IMG/VR virus record: IMGVR_UViG_3300043788_000049
Location: 23,272 to 87,271 of that record
Length of the DNA stretch: 64,000 bases
Source: a virus
Reading direction: 5' to 3' (one strand)
Part shown: positions 35,674-43,682 of the stretch, piece by piece
How positions within the stretch are numbered: position 1 is the first letter of the stretch
Layout of the letters: each line of letters starts with the position of its first letter
The notes under the pieces: model-generated
Told to the model about the DNA's origin: nothing
Databases searched by the model: none
What the model saw: the letters and a program-made list of their open reading frames with translations, nothing else
Program-made: the position numbers and the translations under genes

Positions 35674-36138
35674 TTAAAGGGTCTGGTCAAACTGTTTCAG
35701 GTTACTCGTTTGGATAATGTTAAGCAATTCAGCGGCATAGTGAATGTCCGTCGCATAGCCGCAGTCGTGGAGGGCCTGACAATACGCCTCGACGGTCGGG
35801 GCGTCGATGCAGAGCTGGTAGTGCGGTGTCACCAGCAGCGCCGCGTGCGCGTCGAAGCCCGCCTCGACCGTCGAGTAGTTCGCGAAGTTCTGCCATATCG
35901 CATAGACATGGCCGGAAGGCGTCTGCTCCTTGGTCATGCGCCGGGTGTAGTCGCCCGCCGCAACCTGCGCCACCGTGGCCTTGATCCCGAAGTAGTTGTT
36001 CGCCCCCGATGCGTATTTCCCCCATCCGCTCTCTAGCGCCCATTGCGCGATCGTGACCGAAACGAATGGGCCCCGCGGCCAGAACGTCTTGTGAGAGGCT
36101 TGGGCGGCCTCGATGATCTCGGCGGGAATGTCTGTCAT
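35674..36138 (-). CDS. glucosaminidase-type endolysin (GH73-like)
   Basis: A 154-residue protein starting at Met 36138 (TGATG overlap). S-V-T-I-A-Q-W-A-L-E-S-G-W-G-K-Y at 27-42 is the catalytic helix of GH73/FlgJ-like N-acetylglucosaminidases (Glu36 as acid), followed by N-N-Y-F-G-I-K-A and the later F-x-N-Y-x-T segment and H-Y-A-A-E-L. It would cut peptidoglycan for lysis. No signal peptide, so it needs a holin. Confidence 0.8.
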   Translation of the reverse strand: MTDIPAEIIEAAQASHKTFWPRGPFVSVTIAQWALESGWGKYASGANNYFGIKATVAQVAAGDYTRRMTKEQTPSGHVYAIWQNFANYSTVEAGFDAHAALLVTPHYQLCIDAPTVEAYCQALHDCGYATDIHYAAELLNIIQTSNLKQFDQTL

Positions 36139-36764
36139 CAGGCAGCCCTCCGAGACCACGTCGTCCTTAGTGCCATTTCGACAGCTTTCTGAGCTGCCAT
36201 CCCTCTATAAACACGGCCATGCACAGTGCCATATTTTAAGGTGCAACCGGATCGTTCGAATATTTCGGGCAGCGTTAGCGCTTCGCCTTTATAGGGATGA
36301 AGATGCGAGACGGTGCGGTTGCGCGCTTGTTCCTTTACGGTTGCCCAGCGGCAATTCCCCGGCTCGTAGTTGCCGTCATTGTCGATCCGATCAAGCGATA
36401 GACCACGGGGCCTTTTGCCCATGTCTGCAAGAAATGCCTCAAAACTATCCCACCGCGAACAAATAACAATGCCGCGATCCGCATACCACTTGCGGTTCTT
36501 TTTATCGCTAATTTTTACGCGCTGACGCATTGAGACCCATGCACTATAGGTAGTGGAGCGCTCGTTTCGCCTATTGTGGCCATGAGAGAGAGACCGCGCA
36601 GTTATGGCGCTGCGTGCGTAACAGCCGCAGGAAGTTGTATGACCACTCTTCACATGCTGGAGAGTTGTTTCGAATTCCTTTCCGCATTCGCATCTGAAAA
36701 CGCCACGCGTGATGAATCCGCGACCGCCAGTCCGTGGCAATCTCTGAATCAGCAATGGCGTCAT
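36138..36764 (-). CDS. HNH-type homing endonuclease-like protein
   Basis: A 208-residue protein. N-terminal zinc-ribbon-like part (F-R-C-E-C-G-K-E-F, then S-C-G-C), centre W-V-S-M-R-Q-R-V and the conserved L-S-L-D-R-I-D-N-D-G-N-Y-E-P-G-N-C-R-W-A-T (about 126-146) typical of phage-borne endonucleases, then a DNA-binding C-terminal repeat-like region. Unlike the one at 33253 it lies on the sense strand of the late block, overlapping both neighbours. Confidence 0.75.
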   Translation of the reverse strand: MTPLLIQRLPRTGGRGFITRGVFRCECGKEFETTLQHVKSGHTTSCGCYARSAITARSLSHGHNRRNERSTTYSAWVSMRQRVKISDKKNRKWYADRGIVICSRWDSFEAFLADMGKRPRGLSLDRIDNDGNYEPGNCRWATVKEQARNRTVSHLHPYKGEALTLPEIFERSGCTLKYGTVHGRVYRGMAAQKAVEMALRTTWSRRAA

Positions 36765-37204
36765 AGTCCCAGCCCCTCATGACTAATGAAACCTTGGCCA
36801 ACTTGGTCGATCATGTCGACCAACTGCTTTGGCGCTTTCATAGGTGTGCAGGCGTTTGGTCCATCGATCCAGAAGATAACGCCTCCGTCTCCTATTCGAG
36901 CCAGAACGGCCTTATCGCCGGATGGAAAGCCGGCCCCTGTTTGTGGGTTTAGGATGTAAATGCCGCGCAAGAACTCCCATTGGTCTCTATTTAACTCAAT
37001 CCAGGCTGTGCTGCCATTTGCGATAGCAAGCGCTTTAGCCTCTTCGATCGTCCTACAGGGGCCTCGTGGCGTCTGAGCCGCCGCCTTGTGCTGCATGTCG
37101 GCCATCACGAACAAGAGAAATATCACGATGGCCAGGACTGCGGCGATGAGCCAGTCGGTGCGGCTGAGATCCTCGGGCTTCTTCCGATACTGCCGCAATG
37201 TCAT
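36761..37204 (-). CDS. membrane-anchored hypothetical protein
   Basis: A 147-residue protein: short basic N terminus, one transmembrane helix (about 19-36, A-A-V-L-A-I-V-I-F-L-L-F-V), then an exported-side domain with two Cys and W-I-E-L-N-R-D-Q-W-E-F-L. Upstream of the endolysin; spanin or envelope role possible. Confidence 0.5.
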   Translation of the reverse strand: MTLRQYRKKPEDLSRTDWLIAAVLAIVIFLLFVMADMQHKAAAQTPRGPCRTIEEAKALAIANGSTAWIELNRDQWEFLRGIYILNPQTGAGFPSGDKAVLARIGDGGVIFWIDGPNACTPMKAPKQLVDMIDQVGQGFISHEGLGL

Positions 37205-38482
37205 TTACCCCCCCCAGATTGTTGCATCGGCGGTATAGTGGAGGAAGGCCGATGAGATGCTGGTGGTCGATCCATCGAAGAGAAATGAGGCTGTCGAGAT
37301 ATTGAATGGCGGCTGCGTGGCCGTGACGCCGGCCGTAAAGGCCGAACTGGTTTGCAGAATGACCGAAACCTTGTTGACCGTCCCAGCACTATCCCAATAG
37401 CTGACCGTGGGGACATTGCGCATCAGGGTCGGGAACATCACGAGGCCGGCATTGACGCCTGCGTTATTGGTGAGGGCCGGCCCTGCGATATTCAGCGTGG
37501 TGGCGGTCCCGGCGGAGCTTCCATTCGCATAGCTCTGCGCCCAGAAGCGGTAATTCCACTGAATGTCGCTGGCCGGATCGCGAACCTCTGGAGTGGGCGG
37601 GCTCGCATTGAGGCCGATGGTTGCGCCAGGGGTGACGCGCGCATCGAAGCCGGCGTTGAGAGTGAACGTCTTGCCGGAAGTCGAGAAGTTATTGCCAAGA
37701 TCCACAATGAACTCGTAGCCGGTGGTAGCTCCTGAATTGGCGGCAAAGGTGTAGGCTTCCGTGCAGCTCGTGTTGTTCAAGCACGCTTGCAGGTTGACCG
37801 AGGAAAGATCGGTTGTGGAGCCCGCCCAAGCTCCCCCTGCCGTAACCCCGCCATCCTGACCGCCTGTGGCGTATTTCGTCGTTAGGGTCGGCGTGATGGT
37901 CGCGCCGGAATTATTAAACCAGGGAAGTTGAAAGGTTACGGTCTGCCCCGCAAACTTTGCCGCCGTGTAGCTTTCGACAACGAACCGCAGTTTCACATCG
38001 GTTACGCTCGCTGCCCCGGTGACTTTGAGAGCGTTGTAGCCAAGAGAGCCAACCGGACCAGCAGACTGCGTCCAGGTCACGGCGGCGCCAGATGCGACGA
38101 CAAAGACACCCTCGGCGGTCCAATCCGCATTCCCCACGACAGTCGATGTCGTCCCGCTGGTTCCGTGGAACCATGCGGTTAGGGTGGCGTTCCGCAGAAC
38201 GTTGGTGAAGCCCTCGGTGTTGCCGGCGATCACCGCATTGCCGATGTTGTTGCAGCCGAAGGCTGACATCGAAGCCGTCCAGGTCAAGGCTTGAGCAGCG
38301 CCGTGGCAATCCGTCATCGTGAAGAAATGCTGGATGCCGGATTGGTCAATGCCGCCTGAAGGTTGCGAACCCGCAGTCCCCGACGATTGAAGGCGGTTGA
38401 TGTAATCCTGCGCCGCCGCCGGCTCGGCCAGCAAGGCGAATGGGGAGCAAGCCAGAAGGAGGCCGAGGCGGTGAGGCTTCAT
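37205..38482 (-). CDS. exported fibre-like protein
   Basis: A 425-residue protein with a signal-like N terminus (L-G-L-L-L-A-C-S-P-F-A-L-L-A-E-P-A-A-A) followed by a Thr/Ser/Gly/Asn-rich beta body resembling carbohydrate-binding phage fibre proteins (jelly-roll-type segments, Y-R-F-W-A-Q-S-Y, then a C-terminal T-V-S-Y-W-D-S-A-G-T-V-N). A signal peptide on a virion protein is odd; it may be secreted instead. Overlaps the next gene by four bases. Confidence 0.55.
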   Translation of the reverse strand: MKPHRLGLLLACSPFALLAEPAAAQDYINRLQSSGTAGSQPSGGIDQSGIQHFFTMTDCHGAAQALTWTASMSAFGCNNIGNAVIAGNTEGFTNVLRNATLTAWFHGTSGTTSTVVGNADWTAEGVFVVASGAAVTWTQSAGPVGSLGYNALKVTGAASVTDVKLRFVVESYTAAKFAGQTVTFQLPWFNNSGATITPTLTTKYATGGQDGGVTAGGAWAGSTTDLSSVNLQACLNNTSCTEAYTFAANSGATTGYEFIVDLGNNFSTSGKTFTLNAGFDARVTPGATIGLNASPPTPEVRDPASDIQWNYRFWAQSYANGSSAGTATTLNIAGPALTNNAGVNAGLVMFPTLMRNVPTVSYWDSAGTVNKVSVILQTSSAFTAGVTATQPPFNISTASFLFDGSTTSISSAFLHYTADATIWGG

Positions 38483-39099
38483 CGGTTTGTCTGCGCAGTT
38501 GATTGGATCGTCGCGATTTGCGCCGAGGTCAGCCCAAGAGAGCTTTGGACCAAGGCCCAGATAGAGCCGCCGACCGGCCAGAACGCATCGCTATAGGCAA
38601 TGTTCTGAGAGTTGGTCGTGTCCGGCGGCACGGCGGCCTCGAAGGTTTCGAGCGTATAGCCCTGCGTCACGATCGCCCGCTTGGCTTGCCCCGAGGTAAT
38701 GGGCAGCGTGTTGATCGTCGGGGCAGCAGCAGTGAACTGGATGAAATTGATTGGTGTCACGCCAACGATGATCGGGTTAGGCGTCGCGACCGCGAAGATC
38801 GCGTTGGCGTAGAGCAGGCCATTAGTGATAAGAGTTTGTGTGCCCTGGACGACGTTGGAATCGCCATTAAAATCAATTGCTAACGTCCATGCACCAAGCT
38901 GCGCATTGTAAATTCCGTTCGTGGTCGCCGATGTATTTGCCCGGACGAGGATGCGGTCGCCGGCCAAAGTCTGATAACCATCGATCACGAGCAGACCGAT
39001 CATTCCATTCGTGCGGTCCATTGTCGTGGCGGCCTGACAGGGCGCTTTGATCGCCACCTGATCGGGAATGCCGCCGAGAATATCGAGGGAGGTCGACAA
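38479..39099 (-). CDS. phage fibre/structural protein with conserved repeat
   Basis: A 206-residue protein. Segment V-I-D-G-Y-Q-T-L-A-G-D-R-I-L-V-R-A-N-T-S-A-T-T then N-G-I-Y and W-T-L-A-I-D-F (about 38-80) is a pattern frequent in phage tail-fibre or head-fibre proteins. C-terminal half beta-rich. Probably part of the host-recognition apparatus. Confidence 0.6.
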   Translation of the reverse strand: MSTSLDILGGIPDQVAIKAPCQAATTMDRTNGMIGLLVIDGYQTLAGDRILVRANTSATTNGIYNAQLGAWTLAIDFNGDSNVVQGTQTLITNGLLYANAIFAVATPNPIIVGVTPINFIQFTAAAPTINTLPITSGQAKRAIVTQGYTLETFEAAVPPDTTNSQNIAYSDAFWPVGGSIWALVQSSLGLTSAQIATIQSTAQTNR

Positions 39100-39160
39100 G
39101 CCTGGACCTCAACCAATAGAGGAACGAGCCTGACGGATTACCACGGATAGCCGCTAGGGG

Positions 39161-39301
39161 CTACCGCCCCCGCGTATTGCGGGTGCCCGGTGGCGGCTTC
39201 GTGATCTTGACCACCTGGGGAGCCGAGCGGACCACGCGCCCGCTGGCGTCGCGGCGCACGATGACGACCTTGCCGGGGCGATGGCTGTAGATCGCCTTCA
39301 C
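39161..39301 (-). CDS. 46-residue basic peptide
   Basis: GTG start at 39301 overlapping the upstream stop (GTGA). Basic with a small beta pattern (K-V-V-I-V-R-R-D-A-S-G-R-V-V-R-S-A-P-Q-V-V) and a Pro/Arg-rich tail. No family recognised. The 61 bases after it (39100-39160) hold nothing clear. Confidence 0.5.
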   Translation of the reverse strand: MKAIYSHRPGKVVIVRRDASGRVVRSAPQVVKITKPPPGTRNTRGR

Positions 39302-39528
39302 TTCTTCCCCCGCTCGGCCTCGATCCGGTGGACCTCGGCGATCATGTCGAAGATGTCGGGCTCCGGCGGGTCCTCCTCTTCGTCGAGCAGGCCGATATCC
39401 CGCAGATAGTCGTGGCTGACATAGGTGATGCCGCCCGCCCATGGGTGGTTAAGAGCGTGTCCGCCTGCCGGTGTTTCGAAGGCGTCGACGAGCAAGCCTT
39501 GCCAGTTCGGAGGATCGCCAATGGTCAT
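39298..39528 (-). CDS. small protein with WAGGIT and DELR-like motifs
   Basis: A 76-residue protein. Residues 29-40 (P-W-A-G-G-I-T-Y-V-S-H-D-Y) match a segment of the lipoprotein at 43419. The C terminus P-E-P-D-I-F-D-M-I-A-E-V-H-R is a diverged form of the C-terminal tag shared by the small proteins at 9.4-12.4 kb. Coupled to the internal virion protein gene. Confidence 0.55.
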   Translation of the reverse strand: MTIGDPPNWQGLLVDAFETPAGGHALNHPWAGGITYVSHDYLRDIGLLDEEEDPPEPDIFDMIAEVHRIEAERGKK

Positions 39529-42251
39529 CGCGGAGCCGGAGTAAAGATGCGGGGCCAGCGGGAGGGTAGCATTTCTCCCGGTTTCCAGAAATACTGCTGG
39601 CCTGTTTCCTTCCTAAGTTTTTCAGCTTGCTGCCAGAACTCACGGTGCGCATCCGGGTCGGTCGCATACTGCGCCTGATCGAGGATCATCCGGTTGAACG
39701 CCGCGCGGATCGGCCATGCTGTCGCGGCGACGGGCGTATAGCCTTGCGCAAATCGCCGCCCCGCCTTCGCGAAGACCTTGCGCCACGGCTGCTTCTGCGT
39801 GCCGGATTGCCAGTTGCGAAGAAGATCGAGGGCGCCCTGCCCGGCGTTGATGGGGAATGTGGCGACCGGCCCCGCCAGGGTTTCGAGCGGCCCTTGGCCG
39901 AAGGATGAAATGTCGGAGGTCAGGAAGTCGCCGAATAGACCGAAGGAGGCCGAGGTCGCCAGGGCGCGAACCCAGGTCGAGAAGCCAACGCGCGATGTAG
40001 GGTCCATAGGCAGCGCATCCTTGCCAGCGGCGATCTGCTTTAACTGGAGCGACATCATCCCCATCATCCAGAGGATCGGGATGAAAGCGGCGAGATAAGC
40101 GATGCCGTGCCAGTTGCTTCGGGCGAACTCGCGCTGGAGCCCGAGGGCTTGGGTGATCGTGTAGGTGCCAATGAAACCCTTGAACATGCCGAAGGATAGC
40201 GCGAGCGCTCTGGGCGCCCCCCCCGGCACCGTGCCGCCAAGCATTGTCGCCGAAAAGCGCATGGAGTGTTGCGGGACGGCGACCTCTCGCTCGCCCTGCA
40301 TATAGGTGTTGAGGTTGATCCCCACCTGCCGGGCGATCTCCTCGGCGGCCTCTTGGTCCTTGGTCGGATCGAGCGATGGGCGGCCATAGGCTTGCAGGAC
40401 TTCCTGCGGCTTCAGGCTCCCAGCATCGGGAATGTCGATCGGCCGGAGCCACTTCGCGGAGCCGACCGATGGCTCATAAAGCTCGGCGAGCTGCATGACC
40501 TTCCAGTCGCGCTCATCCATCCCGTAGCCCTGGAGCTTCGTGCGCACGCGCTCAGGAAGCCCGGACCAGGACTGCTTGATGTTGTCGGCGAAGAAAGCCA
40601 TGTGGCCGCGGAAGTTGGCGGCCTTGTGGGCATTGACGACCGGGATAAGGCCCGTCCAGTGGGTGGTGCGGTCGGGGAGCCAGCGCGACCAGTTCGCCGC
40701 CTTGGCGAGCGCGCCGGACTGGCGAGCGAGCGCGCCGATGTGGAAGGCTCCAGTCTCGATGTCCAAGCCAGCGCGGAGCATTTCGGCATGATTCGCGCCG
40801 CCTCGGATGAGAGCGCTAAGGACCGTCGGCACGACGTTCGCCCAGCCAATGCCGTTCAAATAGCGAGCCTGGGTCTGGATGACGGGATTGGAGAAGACGT
40901 GCGGAATGACTGCCGAGCCAAGCAATGCGCTATAGGCGTCATTGCGCAGGATCGTGCCAGCCATGGCCCATTTCCCCTCCGTAGCGTCCGCCCCACGGAA
41001 TTGCTCGTAGTAGCCGTCCAGAACTTTCTCGGCCCGCCTCACGCGACGGGTGAGACTTTCGTAGCGATCAGGATTGATCCGCGTTCCCTCGGCGTATTTC
41101 CCTACGAGGCTGGATTGTCCGCCGAGTTCCCGTTCAGCCTCTAAGGACATCAGCTTCTTCAAATGGACGAGCGTTGCCGGAGGGTTGGTGCCGAAAATCT
41201 CCATGAGCGCCGCCTCGCGGGCGATGCTGTGGGTGTGGTGCATCATCTGCGCGAAGAGAGGGCCGTCGCCGACTTCTTTATTGTAGGTCGCCGCAACGTC
41301 GGAATTCTTGAACTTGAAAAAGCGATGGTCGATGTGTGCGAAGGCAAGACCACCGCCGCCCTTGCCGCCATGCGGCTGTAATCGGGCATAGTGGCGGGAG
41401 GAGCCGTCTGTCACCTGATTGAGCCAAGCATGGCGAAGCGTTTGCAGCTTCTTCTCGCGCGGCATGTTGGCGGGGAATTTCTCGCCGGTGAGGGCGTCGA
41501 ACATCCCCGGCCAGTCCAGAAGCGGCTCCAGCCAGTTGGCATAAAGTTCGGCCGCGCGGACCTGCGGCTTGAGATTGGCCTTCTGGATTGCCGAATACTG
41601 AGAGGGCGGCATTCCCTCCGGGGCCTTTCGGCCAAAGCGAACCAGCGCGTAGGGATCCGCTTTCTGCGGGACGCCCCAATTCTCCATCTTTGGGATCATG
41701 CCACCCCAGCGGTTGAACTCCTGCCGGACGAATTCATTGCCGGTGATGTAGGCGTCGTAGACCGCCTTGGCCTCCGGGGTGCTGCGCTCGCCATAGGCCG
41801 CGCGCAGGATGTCCCGCTCCAGGGCTTTGTTGATGTGGTTGCCGCTGAGCTTCGAGCGCCGGAAGGCCAGGAGAAATTGGCCCATCTTCGCATGAGCTAT
41901 ACCGATCAGCGATTCGCCGCGAAAGCGCGCACTCGGAAAGCCGGCATGGCCGAAATCCTCAAACAGTGAGAACTCTGCGCCGATCAGGTCCGGCCGCCCG
42001 CGCGCATCGCGGTAGTTGACGATGTTGCGTGAGACGCGGTCGATGGCCCGGAGCTGGAACAGCGCGGCCCGCTCCTGGGCCATGCCGATGATGTCCTGCC
42101 GGCGCTGCAGTTCGGTCTGGGCTTCTTTCGGTGTCTTCCCGGTCTTCATCAAGCCGGCAAAATCGCGCAGCGTATCGTCGGCCTCTTCCTGGCTGATGTC
42201 GCCGCGGGCGAGCTGGCCTTTGACGCAATTTACGAAATCTTCGGCAGCCAT
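39525..42251 (-). CDS. large internal virion (ejection) protein
   Basis: A 908-residue protein, mostly helical. The C-terminal third has hydrophobic segments (L-A-L-S-F-G-M-F-K-G-F-I-G-T-Y near 685 and A-Y-L-A-A-F-I-P-I-L-W-M-M-G-M-M near 720), then a conserved-looking end. This is the arrangement seen in large internal virion/ejection proteins of podophages, which leave the capsid with the DNA and form a trans-envelope channel. It follows the polyvalent protein in the same operon. Confidence 0.65.
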   Translation of the reverse strand: MAAEDFVNCVKGQLARGDISQEEADDTLRDFAGLMKTGKTPKEAQTELQRRQDIIGMAQERAALFQLRAIDRVSRNIVNYRDARGRPDLIGAEFSLFEDFGHAGFPSARFRGESLIGIAHAKMGQFLLAFRRSKLSGNHINKALERDILRAAYGERSTPEAKAVYDAYITGNEFVRQEFNRWGGMIPKMENWGVPQKADPYALVRFGRKAPEGMPPSQYSAIQKANLKPQVRAAELYANWLEPLLDWPGMFDALTGEKFPANMPREKKLQTLRHAWLNQVTDGSSRHYARLQPHGGKGGGGLAFAHIDHRFFKFKNSDVAATYNKEVGDGPLFAQMMHHTHSIAREAALMEIFGTNPPATLVHLKKLMSLEAERELGGQSSLVGKYAEGTRINPDRYESLTRRVRRAEKVLDGYYEQFRGADATEGKWAMAGTILRNDAYSALLGSAVIPHVFSNPVIQTQARYLNGIGWANVVPTVLSALIRGGANHAEMLRAGLDIETGAFHIGALARQSGALAKAANWSRWLPDRTTHWTGLIPVVNAHKAANFRGHMAFFADNIKQSWSGLPERVRTKLQGYGMDERDWKVMQLAELYEPSVGSAKWLRPIDIPDAGSLKPQEVLQAYGRPSLDPTKDQEAAEEIARQVGINLNTYMQGEREVAVPQHSMRFSATMLGGTVPGGAPRALALSFGMFKGFIGTYTITQALGLQREFARSNWHGIAYLAAFIPILWMMGMMSLQLKQIAAGKDALPMDPTSRVGFSTWVRALATSASFGLFGDFLTSDISSFGQGPLETLAGPVATFPINAGQGALDLLRNWQSGTQKQPWRKVFAKAGRRFAQGYTPVAATAWPIRAAFNRMILDQAQYATDPDAHREFWQQAEKLRKETGQQYFWKPGEMLPSRWPRIFTPAPR

Positions 42252-43417
42252 CAGACCTCACACTCCCCGATCAGCTTCGCCAGCACCCGCCCGCGCCCGG
42301 CGCGATTGAGGAATTCCTGCCGGGTGACGTAGCTGCCGTCTTCCATCGGGACCTTGTTGAACAGATCATCGGGGCCGCGCGTGGCGTCGTCAAACAGGGG
42401 CTCCGGCTGGGGCGCGGTTGGAGGGGCTTGTGCGGGTGGTGGGGGCGCAGCTTGCGCCCCCTTCGGGAACATCGCCTCGATGGCCGGCGGCCCTTCCGTC
42501 TCCAACACCTGCCCTATGCGCTGGTCGAGCGGCTCTGGCGATTGCGAGGCCGCCACCGTCGCATGATGCAGAGCTTGGCGAACCACGCCTTCCGCAGGAC
42601 TGCCGCGATGTGCGGCCAGCGCCGCCTCGCCCTCGATCCGTAGCTTGTTGGCCTTGGCCTCTCCCTCCTTCTCGAAGGAAGAGAAGCTCCCGCCCTTATC
42701 TCGTGAAGCAAGATGGTCATCGTCATGCGGATAGGGCTTCTGGTAGAGATCGGGCGGCGGGTTCTTGGGGTTCTCGTGATCGATCGGCTTTAGCCATTTG
42801 GCCCAATTGTCCTGGTATCCCTGCCATGCGTTCGGCCCTATGTTCTTGGCAACCCATGCTTCCTCCGCAGGTTCGGCCCAGCCAAAGTGGGCGATCGGAT
42901 AGGCGCGATCATCCGACAGGCCGGCAGCCGTCAGAAGATTGAAGACGTGCTTCTCGACCTGCTCGTGGACGACCACAGGGATGGCCGGGTCATATTTCAC
43001 GCCATCGACCTCGGCCTCCTTCGGGACGTGGCGATCGACATTGGTCACGCCGTCGTTGGCGTTGTTCGGCCCCGCCCCGTAGGGCACATCGTTCTCGCGA
43101 TTGATCTTCGGATTGGCGATGGCGCCGGCGACATAAGGGTCGGCCAGGACGCGATCGACCTCGGGAATGCCGGTCAGGGGCTCGGCCCCAGCGGCGATCT
43201 GCGGGCGTTCGAGGGGGTGCCCGGCCGGGATGGGCTGGCCGATCTCGGCCTTGGCTTTCTGGATCAGGTCATGCCCAGCGCGGCGCAGCGGGCGCGGCAC
43301 GCCGGCCGCGTCGTGCCTTTCATAGAGATTGTAGACCTCGTTGAGCACGCGCGCTGCGGCCTCGTGGTCCAGGCCGGACGCCGCGGCGATCGCCTCGATG
43401 CAGTTATCGAACGCCAT
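42251..43417 (-). CDS. virion-associated protein with conserved HE..EK segment
   Basis: A 388-residue protein. The central part has V-D-R-H-V-P-K (near 127) then I-P-V-V-V-H-E-Q-V-E-K-H (near 146) and F-G-W-A-E-P-A-E-E-A, a module seen in phage virion polyproteins; it is peptidase-like in look but lacks a classical HExxH. The flanks are Ala/Pro-rich. One-base overlap with the internal virion protein gene. Confidence 0.5.
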   Translation of the reverse strand: MAFDNCIEAIAAASGLDHEAAARVLNEVYNLYERHDAAGVPRPLRRAGHDLIQKAKAEIGQPIPAGHPLERPQIAAGAEPLTGIPEVDRVLADPYVAGAIANPKINRENDVPYGAGPNNANDGVTNVDRHVPKEAEVDGVKYDPAIPVVVHEQVEKHVFNLLTAAGLSDDRAYPIAHFGWAEPAEEAWVAKNIGPNAWQGYQDNWAKWLKPIDHENPKNPPPDLYQKPYPHDDDHLASRDKGGSFSSFEKEGEAKANKLRIEGEAALAAHRGSPAEGVVRQALHHATVAASQSPEPLDQRIGQVLETEGPPAIEAMFPKGAQAAPPPPAQAPPTAPQPEPLFDDATRGPDDLFNKVPMEDGSYVTRQEFLNRAGRGRVLAKLIGECEV

Positions 43418-43418
43418 T

Positions 43419-43682
43419 TTATAGCTCGATTAGGAAGAGAGGCGTCAAGGCGCGACCAGTGCGCTCATCATATTCATGATCGACCCACGTAATGCCGCCG
43501 GCCCAAGTGTTCACACCGCCTTGGATGACCTCCCCGATCTGGGCATAATCGGGCCAAGTGATGGCTGGCGCAGGGAACCACGATTGCCCGGATGGTCGTA
43601 TGGCAGAGCTTTGAGGTCGCGTGCATCCGACCAGAGCCACAGGAGCGCCTAAGAGGACGGCAAAAAATCTACGTCTATCCAT
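43419..43682 (-). CDS. lipoprotein with twin-arginine-like start
   Basis: An 87-residue protein beginning M-D-R-R-R-F-F-A-V-L-L-G-A-P-V-A-L-V-G-C: a signal with an R-R-x-F-F twin-arginine-like motif and lipobox at Cys20. The mature part carries T-W-A-G-G-I-T-W-V-D-H-E-Y, shared with the gene at 39298. Located between virion genes; could be an envelope-exclusion or spanin-type lipoprotein. Overlaps the upstream repeat protein gene by eight bases. Confidence 0.55.
   Translation of the reverse strand: MDRRRFFAVLLGAPVALVGCTRPQSSAIRPSGQSWFPAPAITWPDYAQIGEVIQGGVNTWAGGITWVDHEYDERTGRALTPLFLIEL

Noticed and set aside
39640-40452. 270-codon frame inside the internal virion protein gene
   Set aside because: Arg/Gly/Pro-rich, no independent start site and no folded look; a shadow of the 908-residue protein.
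42251-43417. V-H-E-Q-V-E-K-H as a zinc metalloprotease site
   Set aside because: The spacing is not HExxH, so no peptidase call is made.
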